Source: Myxococcus guangdongensis | GTDB taxonomy: Bacteria; Myxococcota; Myxococcia; Myxococcales; Myxococcaceae | Direction of reading: 5' to 3' | DNA: 64,000 bases | Assembly: GCF_024198255.1 (NCBI RefSeq) | Contig: NZ_JAJVKW010000001.1 | Coordinates: 868,001-932,000 of the forward strand | Part shown: positions 44,584 through 53,032 of the stretch, one piece after another | How the letters are laid out: every line of letters begins with the position of its first letter | Position numbering within the stretch: position 1 is the stretch's first letter | Notes under the pieces: model-generated | Database searches by the model: none | The model's input: only the letters and a program-made list of their open reading frames with translations | What the model was told of the DNA's origin: nothing | Made by a program: the position numbers and the translations under genes

Positions 44584-44621
44584 CTGCTTCCCACCCCGCA
44601 TGGGGACAGGATGGGAAGCAG
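44584..44621 (-). terminator. Compound hairpin between SBBP gene and rpiA
   Basis: An outer 10-bp stem CTGCTTCCCA / TGGGAAGCAG encloses CCCC-gcat-GGGG. It lies 54-91 nt downstream of the SBBP gene stop and 64 nt upstream of rpiA, so it can terminate the former or regulate the latter. Confidence 0.6.
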
Positions 44622-44674
44622 CCCGCACCGAGCGCTCACCTGGTTGTTGGCGAACGCTCGGACCCGCTCCGTGA

Positions 44675-45961
44675 CTAGAAGCGGAACACGGTGGCGTCGA
44701 AGCCGCCCGCGTTGACGTTCCCGGGCAGGCTGCCCCAGGAGTAGCCCACGGCGTACACACCGCCGTCGGCGCCCACCGTCACCGCTTGTCCCCGGTCGGA
44801 GGCGCTCGAACCCACCTGCCGCGTGCCCAGGGGCTTGCCCGAGGTGTCGTACGAGCTGACGAACACGTCGCTGCCGCCCAGCACGACGTTGCCGTCCAGC
44901 GCGCCCGACGTGTGCCCCACCAGGTGCACGCGTCCATCCGCGCCCACCGCCACGGCCTGCGCGTAGTCCGTCGTGGTGGTGCCCAGCTGCCGCGTCCACT
45001 GCTTGTGGCCCGCCTCGTCGTACTTCACCAGCACCGCGTCGTAGGTGCCCACCCGGACATTCCCGTCGAGCGCGCCGAAGGTGTAGCCGGAGACGTAGGC
45101 CGCGCCGGACGCATCCACGGCGACGCCCGTGCCGTAGTCGTCGCTGTTCGAGCCGAGCTGCCGCACCCACTTCTGATTGCCGGCCACGTCGTACTTCGCC
45201 AGGAACAGGTCCACCGTGTTGTTCGTGGACGTGACGCCGTCGAGGCTGCCCTGCGTGTAGCCGGCCAGGTAGATTTCCTCGCGCGCGCTCACCGCCACGC
45301 CCAGGGCCACGTCGCCGCGCGAGCTGCCGAACTGACGCATCCAGTACGGGTTGCCGCCCGTGTCCAGCTTCGCCACCACCACGTCGTAGTTGCCCGGCGT
45401 CGGCGTGCCGTCGATGCGACCCAGCGAATAGCCCGCGAGGAACAGGCCATCCTGTCCGGACTTGCGCGTGACGGCGAGGCCCGTGGCGAAGTCATCCGTC
45501 GCCGTGCCCTCCTGCCATACCCACTGCAACACGCCCGACGCGCTGAGCTTCAGCACGAAGAAGTCCGCGCCGCCCTTGTTCACGTACGGCAGGAAGCTGC
45601 CCCAGGTGTAGCCAGCGACATAGACGTTGCCCGCCGCGTCCGCCGTCACCGCCATCGCCCGGTCATTCATCGCCGTGCCGACCTGACGCACCCAGTGCAC
45701 CTTGCCGTCCACGCCCTGCTTCACGACGAAGACGTCCTGTCCGCCCGCCGAGGGCTCCTCACCGAGCTGCCCGCCGGTGAACCCCGCGACATAGACGGCG
45801 TTGCCCACCGAGGCCACGGCCAGCGCCTGCTCATCCGCGGCGCTTCCGAACTGTCGTTGCCAGACCGGTGCGTTCAGGGCTTGGGCACTCGCCAGCGGTG
45901 CTCCCAGGATGGCCACCGCGCTCGCGATACTCCATGCGCCACACCACCACTTCCGAACCAT
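44675..45961 (-). CDS. Exported SBBP-repeat beta-propeller protein
   Basis: 428 aa; GAGGAG lies 6 nt before the ATG. Signal peptide up to PLASAQ. About seven repeats of some 50 residues follow, each of the form WxRQxGS/T...D.A.AVAVD..G.VYVAGYT.GSLDG....G..D.FV.KYD..G (SBBP/Delta-60 type). For example: KWVRQLGSNSDDYGTGVAVD and QWTRQLGTTTTDYAQAVAVG. This predicts a single seven-bladed propeller for ligand or protein binding in the periplasm or outside. No catalytic motif is seen. Confidence 0.88.
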   Translation of the reverse strand: MVRKWWCGAWSIASAVAILGAPLASAQALNAPVWQRQFGSAADEQALAVASVGNAVYVAGFTGGQLGEEPSAGGQDVFVVKQGVDGKVHWVRQVGTAMNDRAMAVTADAAGNVYVAGYTWGSFLPYVNKGGADFFVLKLSASGVLQWVWQEGTATDDFATGLAVTRKSGQDGLFLAGYSLGRIDGTPTPGNYDVVVAKLDTGGNPYWMRQFGSSRGDVALGVAVSAREEIYLAGYTQGSLDGVTSTNNTVDLFLAKYDVAGNQKWVRQLGSNSDDYGTGVAVDASGAAYVSGYTFGALDGNVRVGTYDAVLVKYDEAGHKQWTRQLGTTTTDYAQAVAVGADGRVHLVGHTSGALDGNVVLGGSDVFVSSYDTSGKPLGTRQVGSSASDRGQAVTVGADGGVYAVGYSWGSLPGNVNAGGFDATVFRF

Positions 45962-46095
45962 GGGCGACTCCTCTCGAGATGAAGGTTCCGCCCCGTACTC
46001 TGGCGCGGGGGACGGCCCTGGCGCATCTCGCAAAGGACTCCGCACCTCCTGTTCGAAAGGTGCGACGCGGAGCGTTGCGCACTCCGCGTCATGGT

Positions 46096-46119
46096 GGGGG
46101 CGCGCCGACGCGTGCCCCC
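46096..46119 (-). terminator. Terminator-like hairpin after the outer-membrane protein gene
   Basis: GGGGGC pairs with GCCCCC, with further inner pairing around ccgac. It lies 14 nt beyond the stop at 46133. Confidence 0.5.
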
Positions 46120-46132
46120 GACTTCACTCAGC

Positions 46133-46873
46133 TCAGATGTTCCAGCTACCTCGGACGCCCAGCATGAACGCCCCGTACGTGCCGTCCTCCGCGTAGCCGA
46201 GCGGCGTGGTGGTGGTGGGCAGCGGCGAGGGCAGCGTCAGCGTGGTGTCGCCCGAGCGCGTGGTGTAGCGCCCGAAGGTGGCCGTCAGGAAGGGGCCGAA
46301 CGACAGCGAGTGGCCCAGGCGCCACTTGCCACCCAGCGTGACGTTGACGAACTCGGGGCCCCGCGTGCTGCTCTTCAGCTTCAGGTTCGCCGTCCCGGCC
46401 TGCGTCTGCACGGGGCCGGAGTTCTCGTTGCGCAGGATCACCATGCCGAAGCCCATTCCGACGAACGGGTCGAACGAGGCCGTGGGCGAGAAGTGATACT
46501 GCACCTGCGGACCGAAGCGAAGTTGCGAGGCGGCACACTCCCAACCCTCGAAGCAGGAGTACGGATTCTCCTTGGTGATGATGTACGTGTAGCTGCCGTA
46601 GGCACCGATGAACCAGTTCGGCGTCGCCCGGTAGCCCACTTCCGCCACCACGGGCACCGCGCCGTTGGCCGCGTCACTGAGCTTCACATCACCGATGGTC
46701 TGGTTCAGGCGCAGGCCATTCTTGTAGACGTGACCCACGCCGGCCTGGAACCCGAGTCCGACGGTGACTTCCAAACCTGTCGGCGCACTGTACGTCGCGG
46801 CTTCCTGCGCGCTCGCGCCCGCCGAACCCAGTGCAACCGCTGCCGCCAGGGCCCAACTCAGCCTTCCCGTCAT
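46133..46873 (-). CDS. Outer-membrane beta-barrel protein
   Basis: 246 aa. The ATG at 46873 has GGAGG close upstream and decides the start. Signal peptide ALAAAVALGSAGASAQ. The remainder is a series of amphipathic strands (GLEVTVGLGFQAGVGHVYK, AEVGYRATPNWFIGAYGSYTYII, FGPQVQYHFSP, VNVTLGGKWRLG) typical of an 8-stranded barrel of the OmpW/OmpA type. It ends GVRGSWNI, without terminal Phe. The gene is divergent from the LysR regulator gene, 120 nt apart, and could be its target. Confidence 0.82.
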   Translation of the reverse strand: MTGRLSWALAAAVALGSAGASAQEAATYSAPTGLEVTVGLGFQAGVGHVYKNGLRLNQTIGDVKLSDAANGAVPVVAEVGYRATPNWFIGAYGSYTYIITKENPYSCFEGWECAASQLRFGPQVQYHFSPTASFDPFVGMGFGMVILRNENSGPVQTQAGTANLKLKSSTRGPEFVNVTLGGKWRLGHSLSFGPFLTATFGRYTTRSGDTTLTLPSPLPTTTTPLGYAEDGTYGAFMLGVRGSWNI

Positions 46874-46993
46874 AAACCCCTCCGTCGAGTGGAGCGTTGA
46901 ATCTAGAACAAGCCGCATCTCACAAGTAAGCCGCATTGCGTCACAGTTACAGTTGTGACGGTGGGTCAGCGATGACTGTCAGGGACGTGCACA
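46874..46993. promoter_or_regulatory. Divergent control region between barrel gene and LysR gene
   Basis: This gap holds two exact copies of AAGCCGCAT (46910-46918, 46928-46936) 18 bp apart on the same strand and the dyad GTCACA-N8-TGTGAC (46940-46959). Divergent LysR genes usually bind their own intergenic region, so these are candidate sites. Confidence 0.45.
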
Positions 46994-47893
46994 ATGCGGG
47001 GAATGAACGTGACCCTCGAACAGGCCCGCGCGCTGGATGCTCTCGCACGACATGGCACCTTCGCGGCGGCGGCCCAGGCGCTCGGAAAAGGGCACACGGC
47101 GGTGCTCTACACCCTGCGAACGCTCGAGGGACAGACAGAGCTGGAGCTGCTGGACCGCAGGGGCTACCGCACCCGGTTGACGGCCGCGGGGGAGCGGGTG
47201 CTGGAGCACTGCCGGAAGTTATTGGCAGTTGAGCGCGACCTCGAGGCGACATGTGCGGAGATACGCGCGGGGTGGGAGCCCACGTTGCGAATCGTCTTCG
47301 ACGGTGTCTTCCCGGCCGAGCCGCTTTTACGCGTAGTGAAGGCGCTGAGGGCGGAGGGCGCGGGCACGCGCTTCCATGTGTCGTCGGAGTTCCTCGCGGG
47401 CGTGGAGGCGGCCTTCACGCGGGACGACGCGGACCTCATGGTGTCGGTGCTGCCGCCTGCACTCCCGGGGCTGAAGAGCTACGCGTTGCCGGAGCTGGAG
47501 GCGATGCTCGTGGCCCACCGCTCCCATCCGCTGGCGAGACGGCGTCGCGGCGCCATCAGTGAAGAGGAGCTGTCCGAGCACCTGCTGCTCACGGTGCGCG
47601 GCTCGGACCCTCGGCTGCAGTTGAGCACCGTGTCGCTGGAGCTGCGCTCCACGGTGCACCTCAACGACTTCGCGGCGAAGAAGGCGGCGATTCTGGAGGG
47701 CCTGGGCTACGGGTGGCTGCCGGAGCACCTGGCGTCGAAGGAGCTGCGGCGCGGGGAGCTCAAGCTGCTCAAGCCCGCCAGCGGCTCCACGCACGCCTTC
47801 CTCCCCAAGCTCCACCACCGCGCGGGCGTGAGGCTGGGCCGCGCCGCGCGCCGCGTGGTGAAGGCGCTCACCGGCACCGAGCCGCCGCAGTAG
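46994..47893 (+). CDS. LysR-family transcriptional regulator
   Basis: 299 aa. AGGGA lies 8 nt before the ATG at 46994. The N-terminal winged helix (about 6-65: LEQARALDALARHGTFAAAAQALGKGHTAVLYTLRTLE) is standard; the effector-binding domain covers about 90-290, with LRIVFDGVFPAEPLLRVVKAL and DADLMVSVLPPALPGL. It has the usual length of the family. Divergent to the barrel gene, whose promoter it likely regulates together with its own. Confidence 0.93.
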   Translation: MRGMNVTLEQARALDALARHGTFAAAAQALGKGHTAVLYTLRTLEGQTELELLDRRGYRTRLTAAGERVLEHCRKLLAVERDLEATCAEIRAGWEPTLRIVFDGVFPAEPLLRVVKALRAEGAGTRFHVSSEFLAGVEAAFTRDDADLMVSVLPPALPGLKSYALPELEAMLVAHRSHPLARRRRGAISEEELSEHLLLTVRGSDPRLQLSTVSLELRSTVHLNDFAAKKAAILEGLGYGWLPEHLASKELRRGELKLLKPASGSTHAFLPKLHHRAGVRLGRAARRVVKALTGTEPPQ

Positions 47894-47895
47894 CG

Positions 47896-49161
47896 CTACT
47901 TCGTCGCCGTGGTGCAGTCGCCCGACACGTTCGCCGCCGCGCGGCCGTCCACCTGGTTGTCACGGAAGACGTTGTCGTCCGCCACCACCAGCTCCACGCC
48001 GCCGCTGCCGCGGTTGCACACCACCACCGCGCCCGCGCCCGCGCGGTTGCCGACGAACTGGTTGCCGCGCAGGGTGAGCCCCCGCGTGCCCACGTCCTCC
48101 AGGTAGATGGCCGCCGCCGGCCCGCGCGTCACGGTGTTCCCCACGAAGACGTTGCCCTCCACCAAATCATTGTTGGGCTGGAAGTAGTGCAGCGCCCCGC
48201 CGCCGCCCAAATCGTAGAGGCCCTGCGCGTTGGGCCACGCGAGCAGCGGACGCTGCGCGAGCGAGCTGTCGGTGGCGCCCCGGTAGGCCTCCAGGGTGTT
48301 GTCACGGAAGGTGTTGCCGCGCACCACCGAGTCACGCCCGTGCGTCACGCACATCGCCCCGCCGCCCGCCATGGAGGACGTGCCGTCCTGCGCGAAGCGG
48401 TCCACGTCCTTGGTGCGGTTGTTCTCGAAGAGGGAGTCCTCCACGCGCGAGCCCACGGTGAACATCAAGTCCAACGCGCCGCACTTGGCGGACACCTCGT
48501 TGTCGCGGAACACCGCGTGGAGAATCGTCACCGGCCCCGGGTAGTAGGCCCACAGCGCGCCGCGCGTCCTGTCGCGGTTGCCGTTGTAGTCGTTCTTCTT
48601 CACCTTCTCGAAGACCATGTGCTCGAAGACGGGGTCGCCGTCGCCCACCGAGCCGTCGCCGAAGAAGTTCATCCCCCACCAGCCGTGGGGATTGGTGGAG
48701 GTGAGCAGCACGGGCTTGTCCGCCGTGCCGCGCACCTGGATGCCGCCGTACACGCGCACCTCCACGCGGCCCTGGTGGTGGTTCATCACGCTGTCGGCCG
48801 CGCCGGGGTCCACGTCGGCTTGCGTGACGTCGGGGCGCCCCTTGAAGTCGAGGATGACGCCCGGCTCCACCGTGAGCACCTGGCCCTTGGGGATGGTGAC
48901 GACGCCCTCCGCGTCCCCGACGACGCGGTAGGGAGAGCCCGCCTCGGTGAGCGTGCCCGCCAGGGTCCCCGTCACCACGGTGCCGCCGTCCTCGGGCACC
49001 ACGATGACGGGCCCGCCGTCTGCGCCCCCCGGCGTCCCTCCGTCGTCACCGCCGGGCACCACCCCGGGCTTCTCGGGCGTGGAGGAACACGCGGTGACGG
49101 ACAACCCCAGGACCACGGCCCACAGGAGGCGCTTCACGGACTCGGAGGCGGACAGGTGCAT
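47896..49161 (-). CDS. Right-handed beta-helix lipoprotein
   Basis: 421 aa from the ATG at 49161. The signal peptide ends at the lipobox VTAC. A Gly/Asp/Pro linker follows. The body has polysaccharide-lyase-like parallel beta-helix coils with Asn-ladders: ILHAVFRDNEVSAKC, VEDSLFENNRT, VRGNTFRDNTLEAY, EGNVFVGNTVT, LRGNQFVGNRAGAGAV, DDNVFRDNQVDG. Such domains bind or cleave polysaccharides, but no catalytic residues can be assigned. It converges with the LysR gene, only 2 nt apart. Confidence 0.85.
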   Translation of the reverse strand: MHLSASESVKRLLWAVVLGLSVTACSSTPEKPGVVPGGDDGGTPGGADGGPVIVVPEDGGTVVTGTLAGTLTEAGSPYRVVGDAEGVVTIPKGQVLTVEPGVILDFKGRPDVTQADVDPGAADSVMNHHQGRVEVRVYGGIQVRGTADKPVLLTSTNPHGWWGMNFFGDGSVGDGDPVFEHMVFEKVKKNDYNGNRDRTRGALWAYYPGPVTILHAVFRDNEVSAKCGALDLMFTVGSRVEDSLFENNRTKDVDRFAQDGTSSMAGGGAMCVTHGRDSVVRGNTFRDNTLEAYRGATDSSLAQRPLLAWPNAQGLYDLGGGGALHYFQPNNDLVEGNVFVGNTVTRGPAAAIYLEDVGTRGLTLRGNQFVGNRAGAGAVVVCNRGSGGVELVVADDNVFRDNQVDGRAAANVSGDCTTATK

Positions 49162-49229
49162 GTCTGGGCGCGCTAGCACGGCGCCGAGGCGCGCCGCAAA
49201 CCGCGCCCGGGCTGATAGAAGCGCGCGCC

Positions 49230-49598
49230 ATGGCGAACGACCTCCTCGTGCTCTCCTATTCGGGCTGTTCCACCTGCAAGAAGGCGCTGAAGTGGCTGGA
49301 GGCCCAAGGCCTTGCCCCCCGCGTGCGCCCCATCGTGGAGCAGCCCCCCACCCTCGCCGAGCTGGACGCGTGGATTGCCAAGAGCGGCCTGCCCGTGCGC
49401 AAGTGGCTCAACACCAGCGGGCTGAGCTACCGGGCGCTCGGCAAGGCGAAGGTGGACGCGGCGAGCGAAGCGGACGTGCGGGCCTGGCTCGCGGCCGATG
49501 GCAAGCTGGTGAAGCGGCCGGTGCTCGTCACGCCCTCGGCGGTGGTGGTGGGCTTCCAGGAAGAGGCCTGGGAGCGCGTGTTCGCCAAGCGAGGTTGA
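49230..49598 (+). CDS. ArsC/Spx-like thioredoxin-fold protein
   Basis: 122 aa with a redox CSTC motif at about 13-16 (SGCSTCKKALKWLEAQG), followed by PTLAELDAWIAKSGLPVRKWLNTSG and RPVLVTPSAVVVGF, matching the ArsC/Spx/YffB family. Canonical ArsC has a single catalytic Cys; the CxxC pair here resembles Spx/MgsR-type proteins, so reductase or regulator are both possible. It is likely cytosolic. The following MshEN gene starts 73 nt downstream. Confidence 0.85.
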   Translation: MANDLLVLSYSGCSTCKKALKWLEAQGLAPRVRPIVEQPPTLAELDAWIAKSGLPVRKWLNTSGLSYRALGKAKVDAASEADVRAWLAADGKLVKRPVLVTPSAVVVGFQEEAWERVFAKRG

Positions 49599-49671
49599 GG
49601 GCCGAGCAGCCGGCCGGGCGGACGCGCGCCCGTCCCTCGCGAAGCGCGGCCGCGCGTGAAGATTCCTCTCC

Positions 49672-50550
49672 ATGGAATCCAGCGCCAGACGTCCGCTCGG
49701 AGAAATCCTCCTGGAGATGGGGGTGCTCAGCCGCGCCCAGCTCCGGGTGGGACTGGTCCACCACCACGAGACGCACGTCCCCCTGGGACGCGCGTTGGTG
49801 CGCGAGGGGGTGTGCACCGAGGCGGACGTGCTGCGCGGCCTGTCGGCGCAGCTCGGCGTGAGCGCGGTGGACCTGGACCTGCAACCTCCCGAGCGCGGCA
49901 TGGCGGACCTGTTGCCCGCGCGCATCGCCCGGCAGTACCGCGCGGTGCCGCTGCGCGTGGAGCTGGTGCCCATGGAGCAGGGCGAGCGCGAGGTGCTCCA
50001 TATCGCCCTGCCCGCCCCCGTGTCGCTGGAGGCCGTGGACGCCGTGCGCGCCGTCACCGGCAAGCCGCGCGTCGAGGCCTACGTGGCCTCCGACCCCGCC
50101 ATCACCCACGCGCTCTCCGAGCTGTACGGCTTCGAGGAGCCCGCCGAGCCCGCGGCCACGCCCGTGCCCGCGCCGGGGGGACACCTGCTGCTCTACGGCT
50201 GGCCTCCCGTCACCGCCGTGCTCATCTCGCGGCAGCTGGCGCGGAGCGGTTATCAGGCCCGGGTCGCGACCCCGCTGGAGGTCCTCCACACCCGCGCCAA
50301 CGACGTGGTGCTCGCGCCCCTGCAGGCCATGGAGGGCCTGTTGGCCGGCGAGGTCCACATCGAGGGCGCGCTCATCGTCCACGGCACGTCCGACGACGAG
50401 GGCTTCGAGCGGGCACGGCAGCTGGGCGCGCGGGGCTTCCTCGCCAATCCCCGCGACGAGCAGCTGCTGCTGCGCGCGGTGCGCCGGCTGATTCCCAGCG
50501 GCGGCTCTTCCATCTCCGGCGAGTCCGGCTCGTCGCACCACTCCCACTGA
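49672..50550 (+). CDS. MshEN-domain protein with degenerate receiver-like domain
   Basis: 292 aa. The N-terminal part (about 8-150: LGEILLEMGVLSRAQLRVGLVHH, LGRALVREGVCTEADVLRGLSAQLGV, IARQYRAVPLRVE) is the GspE/MshE N-terminal domain, which binds c-di-GMP in some ATPases. The C-terminal part (about 165-280) resembles a receiver fold but lacks the Asp pair at the start and the conserved Lys, so phosphorylation is doubtful. No ATPase domain follows. Such orphan MshEN proteins are common in myxobacteria and may serve as c-di-GMP-sensing adaptors. Confidence 0.82.
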   Translation: MESSARRPLGEILLEMGVLSRAQLRVGLVHHHETHVPLGRALVREGVCTEADVLRGLSAQLGVSAVDLDLQPPERGMADLLPARIARQYRAVPLRVELVPMEQGEREVLHIALPAPVSLEAVDAVRAVTGKPRVEAYVASDPAITHALSELYGFEEPAEPAATPVPAPGGHLLLYGWPPVTAVLISRQLARSGYQARVATPLEVLHTRANDVVLAPLQAMEGLLAGEVHIEGALIVHGTSDDEGFERARQLGARGFLANPRDEQLLLRAVRRLIPSGGSSISGESGSSHHSH

Positions 50551-50567
50551 CGTGGGGCCAGCGCGCG

Positions 50568-51404
50568 CTACCCCTGGAGCAGGCCCAGCGCCTCGAGCAC
50601 CTCGGGGTACACCTTGCTCGCGAAGTAGCGACCGCCCGCGATGGTGAAGTGCACGCCGTCGCTCATGCGCAGCTTCATCGGCTTGCGGAACCCCTCGACG
50701 CGCGCCTGGAGCAGGGCCTTGCCCTTGTCGTCCGTGAAGTACGAGCGCGTGTCGACGTAGCGCGCGTCCACGCGGGAGCCGATGACCTCGCGCTGGAGTC
50801 CCCGGATGAGGCTCAGCTTCTGCTCGAAGCGCTTGAGCCCCGTCGCGGGCAGCTCCAGCCAGATGAGCTTCCGTCCCGGCGCGGCGAGCACGCTCGCGAA
50901 GGAGTCGATGCGCTGACGGTAGACGTCCTCCCACTCGGGCTTGCCCCAGTGGACGGGCTTCTTGCCATCGCGCTCCAACAGTGACTGGCCGTCATTCCCC
51001 CCGAGGATGACCACCACCACGTCCGGCTGGTGGCGCTTCACCTCCTCCTCGCCCACGGCCATCCAGTCGAAGAAGTCCGGACGGGCCAGCCCCGTGGAGG
51101 AGCGGGCCCGACGCGACGCGCGAATCGTCGGATGCGCCTCCAGGCGGGCCAGCAGGTAGTCACCGAAGCCCGTGGCGATGAGGCTGTCGCCGAGCAACAG
51201 CACGGAGCGAGGGCGCTCGGACTCGGCGGTCGCCGCGTCGGGAGGCGGCGCGGGCGCCGCGAGCACGGCCTCGGACGGAGGGCCCGCATCCTGTCCGGAG
51301 GGAGCAGCCCAGCAGAGCCCGGTGGAGAACACGACGAGGACGACGAACCAACCCGTGAAGCGCTTCGGCATTCGGGCCGCACGGTAGCGGCACACCGCCG
51401 TCAC
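50568..51404 (-). CDS. Secreted SGNH/DUF459-family hydrolase
   Basis: About 278 aa starting at a GTG (51404) preceded by AAGGGAG; an ATG at 51371 without a site is an alternative. Signal peptide FTGWFVVLVVFSTGLCWA. The SGNH catalytic blocks are visible: LLLGDSLIATGFG (Ser), SSTGLARPDFFDW, ILGGNDGQ (Asn) and SDGVHFTIAGG (Asp/His). Family members remove acyl groups from envelope glycans or lipids; substrate unknown. It converges with the MshEN gene. Confidence 0.86.
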   Translation of the reverse strand: MTAVCRYRAARMPKRFTGWFVVLVVFSTGLCWAAPSGQDAGPPSEAVLAAPAPPPDAATAESERPRSVLLLGDSLIATGFGDYLLARLEAHPTIRASRRARSSTGLARPDFFDWMAVGEEEVKRHQPDVVVVILGGNDGQSLLERDGKKPVHWGKPEWEDVYRQRIDSFASVLAAPGRKLIWLELPATGLKRFEQKLSLIRGLQREVIGSRVDARYVDTRSYFTDDKGKALLQARVEGFRKPMKLRMSDGVHFTIAGGRYFASKVYPEVLEALGLLQG

Positions 51405-51447
51405 GTACACTCCCTTTCACGCTGGCGCCCGGGGCCCACCGCCCAGG

Positions 51448-52203
51448 TCACGCCGCCGACACGCTCGGAGTCGACGTCAGTTTCGCGAGCCACGGCGCCA
51501 GGAGCTCCGCGCAGGCCTCCGGGTGGGTGAAGTACGGCACGTGCCCCGCCCCCTTCAACACGTGGTGCGGCGTCCCCGGCGGAAGCGATTGCAGCAGTCG
51601 CTCCACCGAGGAAGGCGGCACCAGCACGTCCCGGTCGCCCTGGATGCAGAGGCAGGAGACGTCCAGCCGCCGCAGCTCGGGCGGGTGCGCCTCGCGTTGG
51701 ATGGCGAGCGCGCGATGCCACGTGGTGCGGCGCTCCAACACCGTCGTGGGGACCACCTCCGCCACCTGCGAGAAGGGCACGGGCTTCCACGCGGCCAGCC
51801 CCGCGGCGACCACGCCGGGACGCGCCCACACGGCGATGGGCCCCATCATCCCGATGAGCACACCGCGCGCGCCCAGATGCGTGGTGCGCGTGAAGGCCCC
51901 CAGGAAGGCGACGCCGCGAGCAACGCCGGCCGCCGCCAGGTGCGCCGCCACCATCCCACCGAAGGAGCTGGCCACCACCGCGTCCACCGCGCCCGCCGCG
52001 TGCGCCACCTGCCGGGCGAGCGCCCCCGCGCCCACCGCCGCGTGCGTGCCCTCCGGGTACTCGACGAGGACGGGACGACACCGGGGCGCCAGCGCCTGGG
52101 CGAGCGCGCGGAAGCCGGAGCCTCTCGCCCCCAGGCCGGGCAGCAGGAGCACCCTCGGCCCCTCGCCCCATCCCACCTCCGTCAGCAGCACTTCCGAGCG
52201 CAT
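51448..52203 (-). CDS. Alpha/beta-hydrolase coupled to the ABC transporter operon
   Basis: 251 aa. GAGGGA precedes the ATG. Fold landmarks: LLLPGLGARGSGFRAL (oxyanion region), VVASSFGGMVAAHLA (nucleophile Ser), CIQGDRDVLVPP (Asp) and LKGAGHVPYFTHPE (His). The ATG lies one nucleotide past the stop of the ATP-binding protein gene, so it is translated in the same operon as the transporter. It might hydrolyse an imported ester or amide, but this is inference. Confidence 0.88.
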   Translation of the reverse strand: MRSEVLLTEVGWGEGPRVLLLPGLGARGSGFRALAQALAPRCRPVLVEYPEGTHAAVGAGALARQVAHAAGAVDAVVASSFGGMVAAHLAAAGVARGVAFLGAFTRTTHLGARGVLIGMMGPIAVWARPGVVAAGLAAWKPVPFSQVAEVVPTTVLERRTTWHRALAIQREAHPPELRRLDVSCLCIQGDRDVLVPPSSVERLLQSLPPGTPHHVLKGAGHVPYFTHPEACAELLAPWLAKLTSTPSVSAA

Positions 52204-52204
52204 C

Positions 52205-53032
52205 TCATTCCCTCGCGGTCGCGGCGGGGAACAGCGGGGTGACGCCGCTTCTGCCCGTCTCCAACGAGGCCACCTCCGGCTCCGGGCCCGGCGACTCCCG
52301 GGACAGTCCCAGGAAGGTCCGGGTGCGCTCATGTCGGGGCCGCTCCAGCACCTGCGCGCAAGGCCCCTCCTCGAGGATGCGTCCACCGTGCAGCACCAAC
52401 ACGCGCGACGCCAGCTCGCGCGCGAAGCGCATCTCGTGCGTCACCGCCACCAGCGTGAGCCCGTCCTCGCGCAGCCGCGACAACAGCGACACCAATTCGC
52501 CCACGCGCTCCGGGTCCAACGCGCTGGTGGGCTCGTCGAGGAGCAGCGCCTCGGGCTCCATCGCCAACGCGCGGGCGATGGCCACCCGCTGCTGCTCACC
52601 GCCGGACAGCTCGGAGGGATAGGCGTCCTCGCGGTGGGACAGGCCGACCTTCGCGAGCAGCGCGCGCCCCAGCTCCGTGGCGGCCCTCGCGTCCAGGCCC
52701 CGCACGTGCCGGGGCGCCTCGATGACGTTGCCCAGCGCGGTGCGGTGCGCGAACAGGTGCCACTGCTGGAAGACGAAGCCCACGCGGCGGCGGATGTTGG
52801 AGACGGAGGCGCCTCGCGCTCGCGACGCGCCGGGCCCGAGCACGTCGTCCCCCACCCGGATGGAGCCCGCGTCGAAGGGCTCCAGCCCGTTCAGGCACCT
52901 CAAGAGCGTGCTCTTGCCGCCGCCCGAGGGGCCCACCAGCGCCACCACCTCCCCCGGCGCGAAGGACGCGCTGATGCCGTCCAACACCATGCGACCCTCG
53001 TACCGCTTGCACAGGTCCTTCACCTCAATCAT
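52205..53032 (-). CDS. Amino-acid-type ABC transporter ATP-binding protein
   Basis: 275 aa. Walker A GPSGGGKST, Q-loop VGFVFQQWHLF, signature LSGGEQQRVAIARAL, Walker B ALLLDEPTSALDPE and the H-loop VTHEM are all present, and the sequence fits the polar amino-acid (GlnQ-like) group. A C-terminal tail of some 30 residues (GLSRESPGPEPEVASLETGRS) is longer than usual. Its ATG overlaps the permease gene stop by 4 nt (ATGA). It powers uptake by the fused binding-protein/permease encoded upstream. Confidence 0.94.
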   Translation of the reverse strand: MIEVKDLCKRYEGRMVLDGISASFAPGEVVALVGPSGGGKSTLLRCLNGLEPFDAGSIRVGDDVLGPGASRARGASVSNIRRRVGFVFQQWHLFAHRTALGNVIEAPRHVRGLDARAATELGRALLAKVGLSHREDAYPSELSGGEQQRVAIARALAMEPEALLLDEPTSALDPERVGELVSLLSRLREDGLTLVAVTHEMRFARELASRVLVLHGGRILEEGPCAQVLERPRHERTRTFLGLSRESPGPEPEVASLETGRSGVTPLFPAATARE

